From Lacticaseibacillus parakribbianus (GTDB taxonomy: Bacteria; Bacillota; Bacilli; Lactobacillales; Lactobacillaceae), in NCBI RefSeq assembly GCF_025490915.1, contig NZ_JANQBA010000002.1, forward strand, positions 248,001 to 312,000: a stretch of 64,000 nucleotides of DNA, in the 5' to 3' direction. The translations under genes were made by a program, and so were the position numbers. Below the pieces are notes generated by a model. The model saw only the letters and a program-made list of their open reading frames with translations. It was not told the DNA's origin and made no database searches. Positions 22,293 through 31,800 of the stretch are shown one piece after another; positions within the stretch are counted from its first letter, which is position 1, and every line of letters begins with the position of its first letter.

Positions 22293-24218
22293 TCACGCCG
22301 CGACCCGGCGCCGGACGCCGAGCTTCGTGCGGTTTAAGAGCAGCGAGCTTGTGACCACCGACAAGGACGAGGCCGCCATGGCCAGCCCGGCCAACTCTGG
22401 GCTCAGGGTGACACCCAGGGCCGCGAACACGCCGGCGGCGACGGGAATGCCCAGCACGTTGTAGACGAAGGCCCAAAAAAGGTTCAGCTTGATGCGGCCG
22501 AAGGTTTTTTGGCTCAGGGCCAGCGCCGTGGCGACGTCGCGCAGGTCGTTTTTGACCAGCACGATGCCCCCGGCGTCGATCGCGATGTCCGTGCCGGAGC
22601 CCATCGCGATGCCCAGGTCGGCCGTGGTCAGGGCCGGCGCGTCGTTGATGCCGTCGCCGACAAAGGCCACCTTGCCGCTTGCCTGCAGCCGCTGGACCGC
22701 TTCGGCCTTGTCCTGCGGCAGGACGTCGGCGATCACCTGATCGATGCCGACCTGCTTGGCGATAGCCGAAGCCACGCGTTCGTTGTCGCCGGTCAGCATC
22801 ACCGTCTTCAGGCCGCGGTCGTGCAGCGCCTGAATAGCCGCCTGCGAGGTGGCCTTGGCGGTGTCTTGAATCGCGATCAGGCCGACGACCGCGCCGTTTT
22901 CACCGACGTACACGACGGTTTTGGCGGCGTCTTGCAGCGCCGTCGCCTGGGCGGCCAGGGCGGTCGGCACGGCGCCTGACGCGAGCTTCGCGCTGCCGAC
23001 GAAGGCCGAATGACCCGCCACCGTGCCGGTGACGCCCTTGCCGGCGACGGCGGCGAAGTCGGCCACCGGTGGCACGGTCAGGCCGAGCGCTTCGGCCTTG
23101 GCCACTACGGCGGCGGCCAGCGGGTGTTCGGAGGCCGCCTCAAGCGCGGCGGCGAGGCGAACCACGGCCGTCTCATCCCCGATCACGTCGGTGACCACCG
23201 GGGTCCCGTTGGTGATGGTGCCGGTTTTGTCGAACACTACGGTGTCGATGCCGTTGGCGGCCTCCAGCACCTCACCATTCTTGATCAAAATCCCGGCCCG
23301 GGCGGCGCGGCCGGTGCCGACCATCAAGGCGGTCGGCGTCGCCAGCCCTAAGGCACACGGGCAGGCGATGACCACGACGGACACGGCGAAAATCAGGCTG
23401 GTCGCGACGCCGGCCCCGACCAGCACGAACCAGATCCAAAACGTCGCGATGGCGGCGATCAGCACCACCGGCACGAAGACGTCGGCGACCTTGTCCGTCA
23501 GCTTTTGAATCGGCGCGTGGGAGTTCTGCGCGTTTTGGACCATCGCGACGATCTGCGCCAGCATCGTGTCCTCACCCACCTTGTCGGCGGTGAAGTCGAC
23601 GGTGCCGGTGCCGTTGATGGTCGCACCGATCACGCGGTCACCGGCCGCCTTGGCGACCGGCAGGCTTTCGCCGGTCACCATCGACTCGTCGATGCTGGTG
23701 GTGCCGCTGACGATCACGCCATCCACCGCAATTTTTTCCCCTGGCAAAACCCGGATGCGATCGCCGACCACGATTTGGTCGATCGGCACCCGCACCACCC
23801 GGCCGTCTCGCACGACGCCGGCGTCTTTGGCCTGCAGGTTGGCGAGCTTGGCCACGGCGTTGCTAGCGTTATCGCGCATGCGTTCCTCAAAGACTTGGCC
23901 GAGCATGATGAAGGTCACCACCACCGCCGCGGTTTCGAAGAACACCGGCCGGCCGGTCGCCATCGCGTAGAGGCTGTAGAAGTAGGTGATCGCCGTGCCC
24001 AGCGCCACCAGCGTGTCCATGTTGGCGTGGTGCTTGGTGAAGCTGGCCCAGGCGCTTCGCCAAAACGGCACGGCGGTGACCGCCATGATCACGGTGGTCA
24101 GCCCCAGGGCCAGCCACTCGCCACCCGGCATCATGATTCCGAATGGCATCAACACCATCTGCGCCAGCATCGGCAGGCTCAAAACCAGCGCGACCCAAAA
24201 CCGTGTGCGAATCGACAT
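22293..24218 (-). CDS. Copper-translocating P1B-type ATPase without N-terminal metal-binding domain
   Basis: A 641-residue copper-exporting ATPase. Visible motifs are TGES (VTGESLP) in the actuator domain, the membrane CPC site ([15 protein letters not shown]), the phosphorylation site DKTGT, HP (SEHPLA) and GDGINDAP. The usual N-terminal HMA domains are missing: the protein starts about 10 residues before the first membrane helix. The ATG at 24218 overlaps the stop of the cupredoxin gene (TGATG), so they are co-translated. Copper is inferred from CPC and the CopY-type repressor; silver is also possible. Confidence 0.93.
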   Translation of the reverse strand: MSIRTRFWVALVLSLPMLAQMVLMPFGIMMPGGEWLALGLTTVIMAVTAVPFWRSAWASFTKHHANMDTLVALGTAITYFYSLYAMATGRPVFFETAAVVVTFIMLGQVFEERMRDNASNAVAKLANLQAKDAGVVRDGRVVRVPIDQIVVGDRIRVLPGEKIAVDGVIVSGTTSIDESMVTGESLPVAKAAGDRVIGATINGTGTVDFTADKVGEDTMLAQIVAMVQNAQNSHAPIQKLTDKVADVFVPVVLIAAIATFWIWFVLVGAGVATSLIFAVSVVVIACPCALGLATPTALMVGTGRAARAGILIKNGEVLEAANGIDTVVFDKTGTITNGTPVVTDVIGDETAVVRLAAALEAASEHPLAAAVVAKAEALGLTVPPVADFAAVAGKGVTGTVAGHSAFVGSAKLASGAVPTALAAQATALQDAAKTVVYVGENGAVVGLIAIQDTAKATSQAAIQALHDRGLKTVMLTGDNERVASAIAKQVGIDQVIADVLPQDKAEAVQRLQASGKVAFVGDGINDAPALTTADLGIAMGSGTDIAIDAGGIVLVKNDLRDVATALALSQKTFGRIKLNLFWAFVYNVLGIPVAAGVFAALGVTLSPELAGLAMAASSLSVVTSSLLLNRTKLGVRRRVAA

Positions 24219-24490
24219 CAGCGAATCACCACTTTGCCGTGGAACATGTCCATGCCGCAACTGAAGTCGTACTCGCCGGCCGCCGTCGTGTTCAGCGCGA
24301 CGGTTTGCGGCTGGTTCAGCGGCAGCGCGGTTTCAAACCCGAGCTGCTGGGAATGCACGACATCCAGACACCCCTGGGCGCTGGTGCGGTTGAAGGTCAA
24401 GGTGGCGGGAACGCCGGCCTTGAGGACAACGACCTGCGGCTGGTAGCCGCCTGCGACTTCGATGTTGACGTTTTGACTTGCTTCACTCAT
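24218..24490 (-). CDS. Cupredoxin-domain copper-binding protein
   Basis: A 90-residue protein made of one cupredoxin-like beta-sandwich without signal peptide or membrane anchor. Probable copper ligands are Cys in QGCLDVVH and Cys, Met and His in [10 protein letters not shown] near the C-terminus. It probably hands copper to the ATPase encoded immediately downstream, taking the place of the CopZ chaperone. The ATG at 24490 follows GGAGGAAAA. It is paralogous to the gene just upstream. Confidence 0.82.
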   Translation of the reverse strand: MSEASQNVNIEVAGGYQPQVVVLKAGVPATLTFNRTSAQGCLDVVHSQQLGFETALPLNQPQTVALNTTAAGEYDFSCGMDMFHGKVVIR

Positions 24491-24509
24491 GTTGTTTTCC
24501 TCCGTGGAA

Positions 24510-24881
24510 TTATTCAATGACTAACTGGCCGTGGAACATGTCCATCCCACAGGCCCAGGTGTAGGTACCCGGCTTGCTGGTGTCGATGGTGATCGCCTGG
24601 GGCTCGCCCTGCGGCAGCGCCTGGTTGATGCCAAAATCCGGGAACACCACCCGGTCCAGGCAAGACGACGGGTCGCTTCTAGTGAAGGTCAACACCGCCG
24701 GCACCCCGCGGCGCAGCACCACGTGTTCCGGGGTGTAGCCGCCCAGCACCTTGATCGCGATGCTTTGGGTCTCACCTTGAAGCTTTGCCGTGCCGCTTGC
24801 GACCTGGTGCTTGCCGAAGAACCACCAGACGATAAAACCGATCAGGGCCACCGCCCCGATGGTCACGCTAATCTGTGCCAT
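24510..24881 (-). CDS. Membrane-anchored cupredoxin-domain protein
   Basis: A 123-residue protein with an N-terminal membrane helix (about residues 5-22) followed by a cupredoxin-like domain with the same ligands as its neighbour: Cys in SSCLDRVVF and [10 protein letters not shown]. The helix probably anchors it at the outer membrane face, or it is an uncleaved signal. It overlaps the end of copY by 14 bp. With the soluble paralogue it may form a relay to the ATPase; this is inference from order. Confidence 0.82.
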   Translation of the reverse strand: MAQISVTIGAVALIGFIVWWFFGKHQVASGTAKLQGETQSIAIKVLGGYTPEHVVLRRGVPAVLTFTRSDPSSCLDRVVFPDFGINQALPQGEPQAITIDTSKPGTYTWACGMDMFHGQLVIE

Positions 24882-25317
24882 TGCTTGTTGCCTCCTTCAT
24901 CTCACAGGTGCAGGTGTCGCCCAGGCAGTTGCAGGCCACCTGCGTTGGGGCCGTCTTCGCCTTGGTCGCCAACAGCGCCTGGAGCTTGGCGATGTCGGCC
25001 TGGCTCAGCGTGGTGTCTTGCACCAGCGTGGTCAGCACCGCGCCTTTTTTCATATCGCACAGCCGGGCGAAAAAGTCGCCGGCCTCCTGCTGCATCGTCG
25101 CCTGTTCGCCGATTCTCGGCGTGTAGGTGAACTGGCGACCGGCCTTGGTCGTCGCCAGCGCCTTCTTGGCGACTAGCCGGCGCAGCAGGGTCTTAATCGT
25201 CGAGTCGGCCCAGTCGCGCTTTTGCGCCAGCACCGCGATGATGTCGCCGCTGGTCGCCGCCCCCTTGGTCCAGACGACGCGCATGACCTCCCACTCGGCC
25301 CGAGACATTTCTTGCAT
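24868..25317 (-). CDS. copY: CopY/TcrY-family copper-responsive repressor
   Basis: A 149-residue repressor: BlaI/MecI-type winged helix (about residues 1-70, MSRAEWEVMRVVWTKG) and a C-terminal CxCx4CxC motif, CNCLGDTCTC, that binds Cu(I) and releases the protein from DNA. The ATG at 25317 is chosen because AAGGAGGG precedes it and the homologous N-terminus starts there. It is the first gene of the copper operon and lies behind two cop-box sequences. Confidence 0.94.
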   Translation of the reverse strand: MQEMSRAEWEVMRVVWTKGAATSGDIIAVLAQKRDWADSTIKTLLRRLVAKKALATTKAGRQFTYTPRIGEQATMQQEAGDFFARLCDMKKGAVLTTLVQDTTLSQADIAKLQALLATKAKTAPTQVACNCLGDTCTCEMKEATSNGTD

Positions 25318-25334
25318 AGTGACCCTCCTTGGTT

Positions 25335-25344
25335 TACATCTGTA
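25335..25344. promoter_or_regulatory. cop box (TACANNTGTA)
   Basis: TACATCTGTA is a perfect CopY operator, 18 bp before the copY start and just downstream of the -10. Confidence 0.9.
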
Positions 25345-25357
25345 ACTCACAAGATTC

Positions 25358-25386
25358 ATGATAGCCGTCGGGTTTACGTTTGTCAA
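25358..25386 (-). promoter_or_regulatory. copper operon promoter with second, imperfect cop box
   Basis: TTGACA (25386-25381) and TATCAT (25363-25358) are 17 bp apart. TACGTTTGTC at 25375-25384, an imperfect cop box, overlaps the -35. Confidence 0.85.
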
Positions 25387-25397
25387 CGACGAATGTC

Positions 25398-25427
25398 AAA
25401 AAAACCGCCGGTCGCCCTGACCGGCGG
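25398..25427 (-). terminator. Terminator of the fetAB-type operon
   Basis: CCGCCGGTC pairs with GACCGGCGG around a five-base loop, followed on the minus strand by seven T residues. Confidence 0.92.
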
Positions 25428-25441
25428 AACGTCTCAATGTC

Positions 25442-26200
25442 TCAGCGCAGCTGCTCGTCCTCGTTGTAAAAGCGCGGGTAGGCCAGGTAGCAGGCGATTA
25501 CCGAACCGATGCTGGTGGCCGCCAGCAGCATGAAGGTGACCATGATCTGGTACATGATCGCCTTGGTCGGGTCGACGCCGGCGAAGATCAGCCCGGACAT
25601 CATCCCCGGCAGGCTGACGATCCCCACCGTCTTGGCCGAGTCGATGGTCGGCGCCATGCCGGTGCGAATCGACTCGCGAACGATGTGGCGCGAGGCCTGG
25701 CGTAGGTCGGCGCCAAGCGCCAGCCGCTCCAACACCCCTTGGCGCTGGTCGTGAAACTGGGTGTTCATGCTGCGGTAGGCCAGGCCGATGGCGACCATCG
25801 TGTTGGACGCGATCATCCCGGACACCGGCACGATCTGGCTGGGCGTGAACCGCACGGCTCGCGTCGCCACCAAAAGCACTAGGGTCAAAATCGTCGCGGT
25901 CCCAATCGCCAGCAGGCTGATCGCGAAGGCGTGGGGAATGCCGGCCGCGCGTTTGTTGGCGTTCAGGGCCGCGTTGAACAAGATGATGGCGACCATCAGC
26001 CCGGTCAGCCACAGCCGGTCGACCTTGATGATGTAGGTCAGGACGTACCCGACCACGGTCAGCTGAACGACCGCCCGCACGACGCCGATCACCATGTCTT
26101 TTTCCAGGCCGATCTTCTCGTGCAGGTTGATTGCCAGGGCAATCAGCACCAGCACGATGGCGAAGGTCAGGGCCAGCGGGCTCACAATCAGATTAGTCAT
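25442..26200 (-). CDS. fetB: Iron-export-type ABC transporter permease (UPF0014/FetB family)
   Basis: A 252-residue permease with about seven membrane segments. Conserved family stretches include GMIASNTMVAIGLAYRSM and TVGIVSLPGMMSGLIFAG. In E. coli FetAB exports iron and protects against peroxide; other members are linked to metal or redox balance. The start overlaps the ATPase gene stop by 8 bp. It follows the copper operon in the same direction but has its own terminator. Substrate is inferred from family. Confidence 0.87.
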   Translation of the reverse strand: MTNLIVSPLALTFAIVLVLIALAINLHEKIGLEKDMVIGVVRAVVQLTVVGYVLTYIIKVDRLWLTGLMVAIILFNAALNANKRAAGIPHAFAISLLAIGTATILTLVLLVATRAVRFTPSQIVPVSGMIASNTMVAIGLAYRSMNTQFHDQRQGVLERLALGADLRQASRHIVRESIRTGMAPTIDSAKTVGIVSLPGMMSGLIFAGVDPTKAIMYQIMVTFMLLAATSIGSVIACYLAYPRFYNEDEQLR

Positions 26201-26837
26201 GCTGCACCTCCCCGCCGCGGATGGTCACAAGCGTCTGGGCCGCCGCGATCTCGGTTTCGTCGTGGGTCACCGACAGCACCGTCAGCCCGGCCGCCACCTG
26301 CGCCTCGACCAGGTGATGGACCAGCGCCTTGGTGTCGGCGTCAAGCCCGGTGGTCACCTCGTCGAGCAAGAGCACCTTGGGCTTGAAAAGCAGGTTGCGA
26401 ATCAGGGCCACGCGCTGCTTCTCGCCGCCGGACAGCGCGGTCACCTTGGCCGTCAGCTGGCTGGCGTCAAGCGCCACCGCGTCAAGCGCCGCGAGGGCCC
26501 GGGCCTGGTCGAAGGCCTCGTTGCGGATGGCGAAGGGAAACGCCAGGTTGTCTCGCACCGTCTCGCCGAACAGGCTGGGCTGCTGGAAGCAGTAGGACAC
26601 CTGGCGGCGATAGTCGGGCTTGGCGATCGCCGCTTGCGGCTGCCCGGCGTAGGTGATGGTGCCGCTGGTCGGCGTCAACAGCGTGGCCAACAGCCGCAGC
26701 AGGGTGCTTTTGCCCGACCCCGACGGCCCGGTGATGGTCCAGTAGGCCCCGGCCGGCACGGTCAGGTTGATGTCCTTGAGAATCGGCCGGCCGCCCGGGG
26801 CGAAGCCGACGTGGGAAAGCTCAAACATAACTGTCAT
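26193..26837 (-). CDS. fetA: ABC transporter ATP-binding protein (FetA-type)
   Basis: A 214-residue ATPase with Walker A GPSGSGKST, Q-loop SYCFQQPSLF, signature LSGGEKQR, Walker B VLLLDEVT and switch His (SVTHD). It powers the permease encoded just downstream. The ATG at 26837 has AGGAGGA 8 bases upstream, better than an internal ATG three codons later. The order ATPase-permease with overlapping genes matches fetAB. Confidence 0.88.
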   Translation of the reverse strand: MTVMFELSHVGFAPGGRPILKDINLTVPAGAYWTITGPSGSGKSTLLRLLATLLTPTSGTITYAGQPQAAIAKPDYRRQVSYCFQQPSLFGETVRDNLAFPFAIRNEAFDQARALAALDAVALDASQLTAKVTALSGGEKQRVALIRNLLFKPKVLLLDEVTTGLDADTKALVHHLVEAQVAAGLTVLSVTHDETEIAAAQTLVTIRGGEVQHD

Positions 26838-26934
26838 GGTCTAATCCTCCTGCCCCCAGTCTACACGCTCGTGGCCAAAATGCCACTGTCAGGGTCGCCA
26901 GTCGCCGGGCCGCACAGCGGCCGGTCACCGGTAC

Positions 26935-26948
26935 CTGGTCCTCAGACC
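26935..26948. promoter_or_regulatory. Distal operator-like repeat upstream of galactarate dehydratase
   Basis: CTGGTCCTCAGACC matches 26977-26990 in 13 of 14 bases, 42 bp away, about four helical turns. Confidence 0.5.
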
Positions 26949-26976
26949 GCAACCGGCCAGCAGCGGCGGCCAAAGT

Positions 26977-27019
26977 CTGGTCCCCAGACCCTATCGCCGG
27001 CCGATGCAAGCGCTATACT
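26977..27019 (+). promoter_or_regulatory. Galactarate dehydratase promoter: activator-like site, cre box, -10
   Basis: CTGGTCCCCAGACC (26977-26990; with flanking bases a GTCTGG-TCC-CCAGAC palindrome) abuts the place of a missing -35. The -10 is TATACT (27014-27019). A cre-like box TGCAAGCGCTATAC (27005-27018), matching the first ten consensus positions, overlaps the -10. This suggests induction plus catabolite repression. Confidence 0.6.
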
Positions 27020-27049
27020 TGTTCTGTAAACCATTAGGAGGAACGCGGA

Positions 27050-28573
27050 ATGAAAGTCATTCAGTTAACGCCTCAAGACAACGTGGCCGTGCTGGTGGAG
27101 GCCGGCCACCGCGGGGATGCGGTCGACGGCCACCCGGGCCTGGTGCTGCAAGAAGACATCCCCCAGTCCCACAAGGTCACCTTGGCAGACGTCGCGCAAG
27201 GCGAGCCGATTCGCCGCTACGGCGTGGTGCTGGGCTATGCCCTGCGCGACTACCCCAAGGGGTCTTGGATCAACGAAACCAGCCTGCGCCTGCCCAAGAG
27301 CCCGGCGCTTGACGCCTTACGCGCCAATCCAGACTTCAAGTCGCCGACCGATATTCGCGAGCCCAAGCAGGACTTTTTCATGGGCTACGCCAACGACCCG
27401 GCCTTTTCCCCCTTCGCCGGCACCCGCAACATCCTGGCGATTCACACCACCGTGCAGTGCGTGATCGGCATCGTCAACGCGGCGATTGCCAAAATCAAGC
27501 AGGACCTCTTGCCACAGTTCCCCCACGTCGATGACGTGATCGCCATCAACCACCAGTACGGCTGCGGCGTGGCGATCAACGCGGAAAACGCCGAGATCCC
27601 GATTCACGCGCTGCAAAACCTGGTGCATCACCCGAACTTCGGCGGCGAGATCATGTGCGTGTCTTTGGGCTGCGAGAAGCTGCAGCCGACCATGCTGCTG
27701 CAGGAGCACTGCACCGCAGACAACTTGGTGATCCTGCAGGCCCAGCACGGCTTCAAGGGCATGATCGACGCGATCGTCAAGATGGCCGCCGTTAAGCTAG
27801 CAAAGCTGGACCAACGGCGCCGCACCCCGCAGCCGCTGAGCAAGCTGCTGATCGGCCTGCAGTGCGGCGGCTCGGATGCCTTTTCCGGCGTCTCCGGCAA
27901 CCCCTCGGTCGGCTATGCCGCCGACATGCTGGTGCGAGCCGGCGCCACGGTGATGTTCTCCGAGGTCTCCGAGGTCCGAGACGGGGTCCCCTTCATCGCC
28001 AATCGCATCACCAGCCCCGCGACCTGCGAGACCTTCAAGCAGCAGGTCTCCTGGTACGACGACTACCTGGCCAAGGGCAAGGTCGACCGCTCGGCCAACC
28101 CCAGCCCCGGCAACAAAAAGGGCGGTCTTTCGACCATCGTTGAAAAATCGATGGGCTCGATCGCCAAGTCCGGCAGCCAGGAGATTCAAGAGGTGCTGGT
28201 CCCGGGCGGCATCCCGACCAAGCGCGGCATGATTTTCGCCGCCACCCCGGCCTCCGACCTGGTCTGCGGCACCATGCAGATGTGCTCCGGCGCCACGCTG
28301 CAGGTCTTCGTCACCGGTCGCGGCACCCCTTACGGCCTCGCCGCCCTGCCGGTGCTGAAGGTCTGCACTAGAAACGAGCTGAAGGCCAAGTGGCCGGATG
28401 TGATCGACATCAACACCGGTTCGGTTTTGACCGCCGGCACCAGCATCCAGGACATGGGTGAGTCGATCTGCGACACCATTTTGAGCGTCGCGTCCGGCAC
28501 CACCAAGCCGTTCACCGAGCAGTACGGCATCTACAACGACATCTGCCTGTTCAACCCGACGCCGAACACCTGA
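27050..28573 (+). CDS. garD: Galactarate dehydratase (UxaA/GarD family)
   Basis: A 507-residue enzyme predicted to dehydrate galactarate to 5-keto-4-deoxyglucarate. An N-terminal SAF domain (about 1-95) precedes the UxaA catalytic region, with conserved INHQYGCGVAIN, SLGCEKLQP, GLQCGGSDAFSGVSGNP and TPASDLVCGT segments. Length and the GGSDAFSG stretch favour GarD over altronate dehydratase. The ATG follows TAGGAGGA. It stands alone without aldolase or kinase genes nearby, so the rest of the pathway must be elsewhere. Specificity between galactarate and related aldarates is inference. Confidence 0.87.
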   Translation: MKVIQLTPQDNVAVLVEAGHRGDAVDGHPGLVLQEDIPQSHKVTLADVAQGEPIRRYGVVLGYALRDYPKGSWINETSLRLPKSPALDALRANPDFKSPTDIREPKQDFFMGYANDPAFSPFAGTRNILAIHTTVQCVIGIVNAAIAKIKQDLLPQFPHVDDVIAINHQYGCGVAINAENAEIPIHALQNLVHHPNFGGEIMCVSLGCEKLQPTMLLQEHCTADNLVILQAQHGFKGMIDAIVKMAAVKLAKLDQRRRTPQPLSKLLIGLQCGGSDAFSGVSGNPSVGYAADMLVRAGATVMFSEVSEVRDGVPFIANRITSPATCETFKQQVSWYDDYLAKGKVDRSANPSPGNKKGGLSTIVEKSMGSIAKSGSQEIQEVLVPGGIPTKRGMIFAATPASDLVCGTMQMCSGATLQVFVTGRGTPYGLAALPVLKVCTRNELKAKWPDVIDINTGSVLTAGTSIQDMGESICDTILSVASGTTKPFTEQYGIYNDICLFNPTPNT

Positions 28574-28587
28574 TTCCGACAGCAAAA

Positions 28588-28622
28588 ACGGCCGCCTCTC
28601 ACACGCTGAGGGGCGGCCGTTG
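28588..28622 (+). terminator. Terminator of galactarate dehydratase
   Basis: ACGGCCGCC pairs with GGCGGCCGT, extended by CTC/GAG, around a seven-base loop. Confidence 0.8.
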
Positions 28623-28641
28623 GCGTCTTGCGGATGTTTTG

Positions 28642-28825
28642 CCGAGGCGGCGCTTGGGTCTTGTGGCGCTTGCGCCAGGAGCGGCGCTTGCGGCGGGTGG
28701 CTCTGACACTGAGGCGGCGCTTGCGGCCTGTGGGGCCTGCGCCGAAAGGCCGCGCTGTGTCTTGCGGGGCTGATGCCGAGAGCCGCGTTTGCGTCCTGTG
28801 AACCTTAGCCGAGACGGCGCGACGC
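28642..28825. repeat. Degenerate about 33-bp tandem repeat, five to six units
   Basis: Units begin with variants of GCCGAGGCGGCGCTTGCG and end with CTTGTG-like sequence, with many substitutions. They fill the 300-bp gap between the galactarate dehydratase terminator and the giant surface-protein gene. No reading frame is preserved. Confidence 0.6.
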
Positions 28826-28884
28826 CATGTGCGATCGCCGGCAGGTCACTGGCACCGGCGTGGCGCTAGCGCTTGGAAAACCCG

Positions 28885-31800
28885 CTACTGGCCGCGGAAG
28901 TTGACCCAGCGCCGCAGCCACCGGCGGCTCACCGCGCCGATGCCGGCCAGGCCGACCAAAAGCGCCGCGCCGAGCCACGCGAGACCCCGGGCCTGGGCCT
29001 CGCCGGTTTGCGGCATCGCGGCCTGCTGGTGCTTGGTCGCGGCCGAGTCGGCCCGACCGCGGCCAGTCGCCGCCGGATCCACCCGGCCGTGACCGGCCTG
29101 AGCCGGGGTGGCTGGGCCGCTGCCCGGCTGCTGATCCGGGTTCTGGCCCGGCTTCTGACTTGGCTCTTGTCCCGGCTTCTGGCCCGGCTTCTGACCCGGC
29201 AACTGATCCGTTCCCTGACCCGGCTTCTGGCCGGGCTTTGCGCCAGGTGCCGGCTGCTCGCCAGGCAGCGGCTTATCGCCGGTGCCCGGTTGCGGCTTGG
29301 TCCCGGCGTCGGTGCCGGTTGACGCGTCGCCCGAGCCGCCTGTGCCATCCGAGCCTGCGGAACCGCCCTGGCCATCGCCCTTGCCATCGTTTTTGCCGTC
29401 TTGCTCGCCGGCGTCGCTGCCGTCACCCTTGCCGTCTTTGCCACCCTGGTCGCTGCCACCCTGGTCGGTGCCGTCCTGGTCGGTGCCGTGATTGCTGTCG
29501 CCACCGGTAGCCAGCGGCTTCAACGCCTTTTGGGCGGTCGTCAGCGCCGCCAGCGCCGCGTCGCGGTCGGCCGGGGCCAGGCGATCTTGGGCCAGCGCCT
29601 TTTGCGCGGCGGCCAGGGCCTTTTGGAAGGCCGGTTGGCCGGCCGGGTCGTACTGCGCAAGCACCACGGCCTCGGCCTTGGCGACTGCGGCCGCCAGCTT
29701 GCTGCGATCCAGCGCATGGGCGACCAGCGTGGTGTCGTCGACCACGGTGCCGTCCGGCTGCTGGGCGAGCAGCTGCAGGTGGTTGCCGGCGACATGCGCG
29801 GTCAGGTAAATTTTTTGGTCGGGGTCCTGCTGCAACTTGGCCCAGACGCCAGGCTGCGTCGGCGCAATCTCGTAAGTCTTGTCGCCGGTATGGCCGGCCG
29901 CGACGTAGACGGTACCGCCGGCCTTGGCCTGATCCGCCACCAGCGGCTTGGTGCGGCCGTACGAGTGGTCGTGCCCGTTGAACACCAAGTCGATGCCCAG
30001 CTCGTCGCAGACCGGGGCCAGCTGGTCGTGAAAAAGCATGGCCCCGGCGTCGGCCGGGTTCTTGTTGTACACCGGCTGGTGGGTCAAGACGATTTTCCAG
30101 GTGGCCGCGCTGTGGTTCATGTCCCGCCGCAGCCAGTCCATCTCCGCCTTCATCGTGGCGGCCGAGTCGGTCCAACCGATGGTCGCGATGTGCAGGTTGC
30201 CGTAATCCACCGCGTAGGTTCCGGTCGGGTTGACGCTGGCGCCGTTGCCCCGCGGCACCCCCATCATCGCGGCCGACTTGGTGCCGTCGTCGCCCATGTA
30301 CTCGTGGTTGCCCAGCACGTGCAGCAGGTCCAGCGAGTCGAAGCCGGGGTGGCGGTTGAACATCGCCGCGGTCATGTCGGCCTCCTTGAACAGCGACTGA
30401 TCGTCGTTCCAGTCGCCGACGTGAATCGCGAAGTCCGATTTTTGCTTGGCGCCTTCGATGGCCGTCAGCACCCGGTCAAAATCGGCCAGCCCGGCCGGGT
30501 TCGTGACCTGGGTGTCGCCGAACACGTTGAAGGTCAGGTGGTCAACGGCGGCCAAGGTGGTGAACTGGCGAACGTCGGACCAGTGCGTGCCATCGCCGAC
30601 CCGGTAGCGGTAGGTGGTGTTGGGCGTCAGCTTGGTCGCGGTGACGCTGGACAACTGCAGCGCCTTGCCGTCGCCGCTGTAAGTCAAAAGCTGCGTGGTG
30701 CCGGCCACGTCGGTCCAGCCGGCCGCGGCCGCATCACCGGCGGCCGCCTTGGCGCCGGCAACCTTCGCACTGGTCGCCTTGGCGCTGGCCGCCTTAGAGC
30801 TGACCGCTTTGGCGCCGGTCGCCTTCGCGTGGTCGCCGGAAGCCCCGGCCGTCACCGGTGCCAGCTGCAAGATCGCCTTTTCGGTACCGGGGGCGGTCAT
30901 CCAGGTGAAGGTCTTCATCGTGGTCGGATCGGCGGTGGCACCGGTCAGCAGGTTGGTCGGCGCCGCGGTGAGGCTCGGGGCGAAGACCTGGGTGCTGTAA
31001 TTGAAGGCGTAGGCCTGATCCTTTTGGGCCGTCAGCGTGAGCTTTTGGGCCTTGGCGGTCAGGGCGGCGCTGCTCAGATGCCCGAGCGCGTCGGTGCTAC
31101 CCAAAGCCAGTGGCTTGCCGGCGGCGGTCACGGCCGCCACCTTGACGCCGGCCACCGGCTGGCCGAGGGCGTCGGTGACGGTGACCACGCCCGGGCGGCC
31201 GCTGACCAGCGGGGCCGTGGCCAGGCGCAGCCCCGCCTCAATGGTCGTGGTCTGCGGCGCCGTCGCGAAGGTGCCGGTGGTGTCGTGGCCCGTCGCACCG
31301 GCGAAGCTCACGGTCCCGGCGGTCACGCTGGTGGTCAGCGCGGTGCCGGCCGCCGTCGGCGCCGGCACGGCCACGTCGAGCGTCGCCAGCGGGGCCTGGG
31401 CCCTGGTGGCGGCCTCGGCACCGCGGGTCAGCTGCAGGCTGACGGTCCCGGCGACCGGGTCGGCCTGCCAGGTGCCGGTGACGCCAGGCGCCATAGTCAC
31501 GCCGCGAACCGGGAAGTCGCGACCGACCTGAACGGTGGCCTTGACCGTGCGAACCGCCGCCGGGTTAGCCGCGGTCAAGGCGACGTGAGCGGTGCCGCCT
31601 AGCGCGGCGGTTGACGGGGCGGCCAGGCCGATGGCGGTGTCTTTGGCGGCGGTCGCCACGGTAAAGGTCGCCGTTTGCTCCCCTGTGTTGCCGAAGCCGT
31701 CGGTGGCCACCACCCGGACGCGGTGGGTGCCGTCGGTGAAGTGCAGCCCGTTCAGGCTCAGGGTGCCGTCCTTGTCGTAGGAGTAATGGCCCTTGGCCCC

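Noticed and set aside
27050-28573. Altronate dehydratase
   Set aside because: Same UxaA family, but the length and segment pattern fit galactarate dehydratase better and no altronate pathway gene is near.
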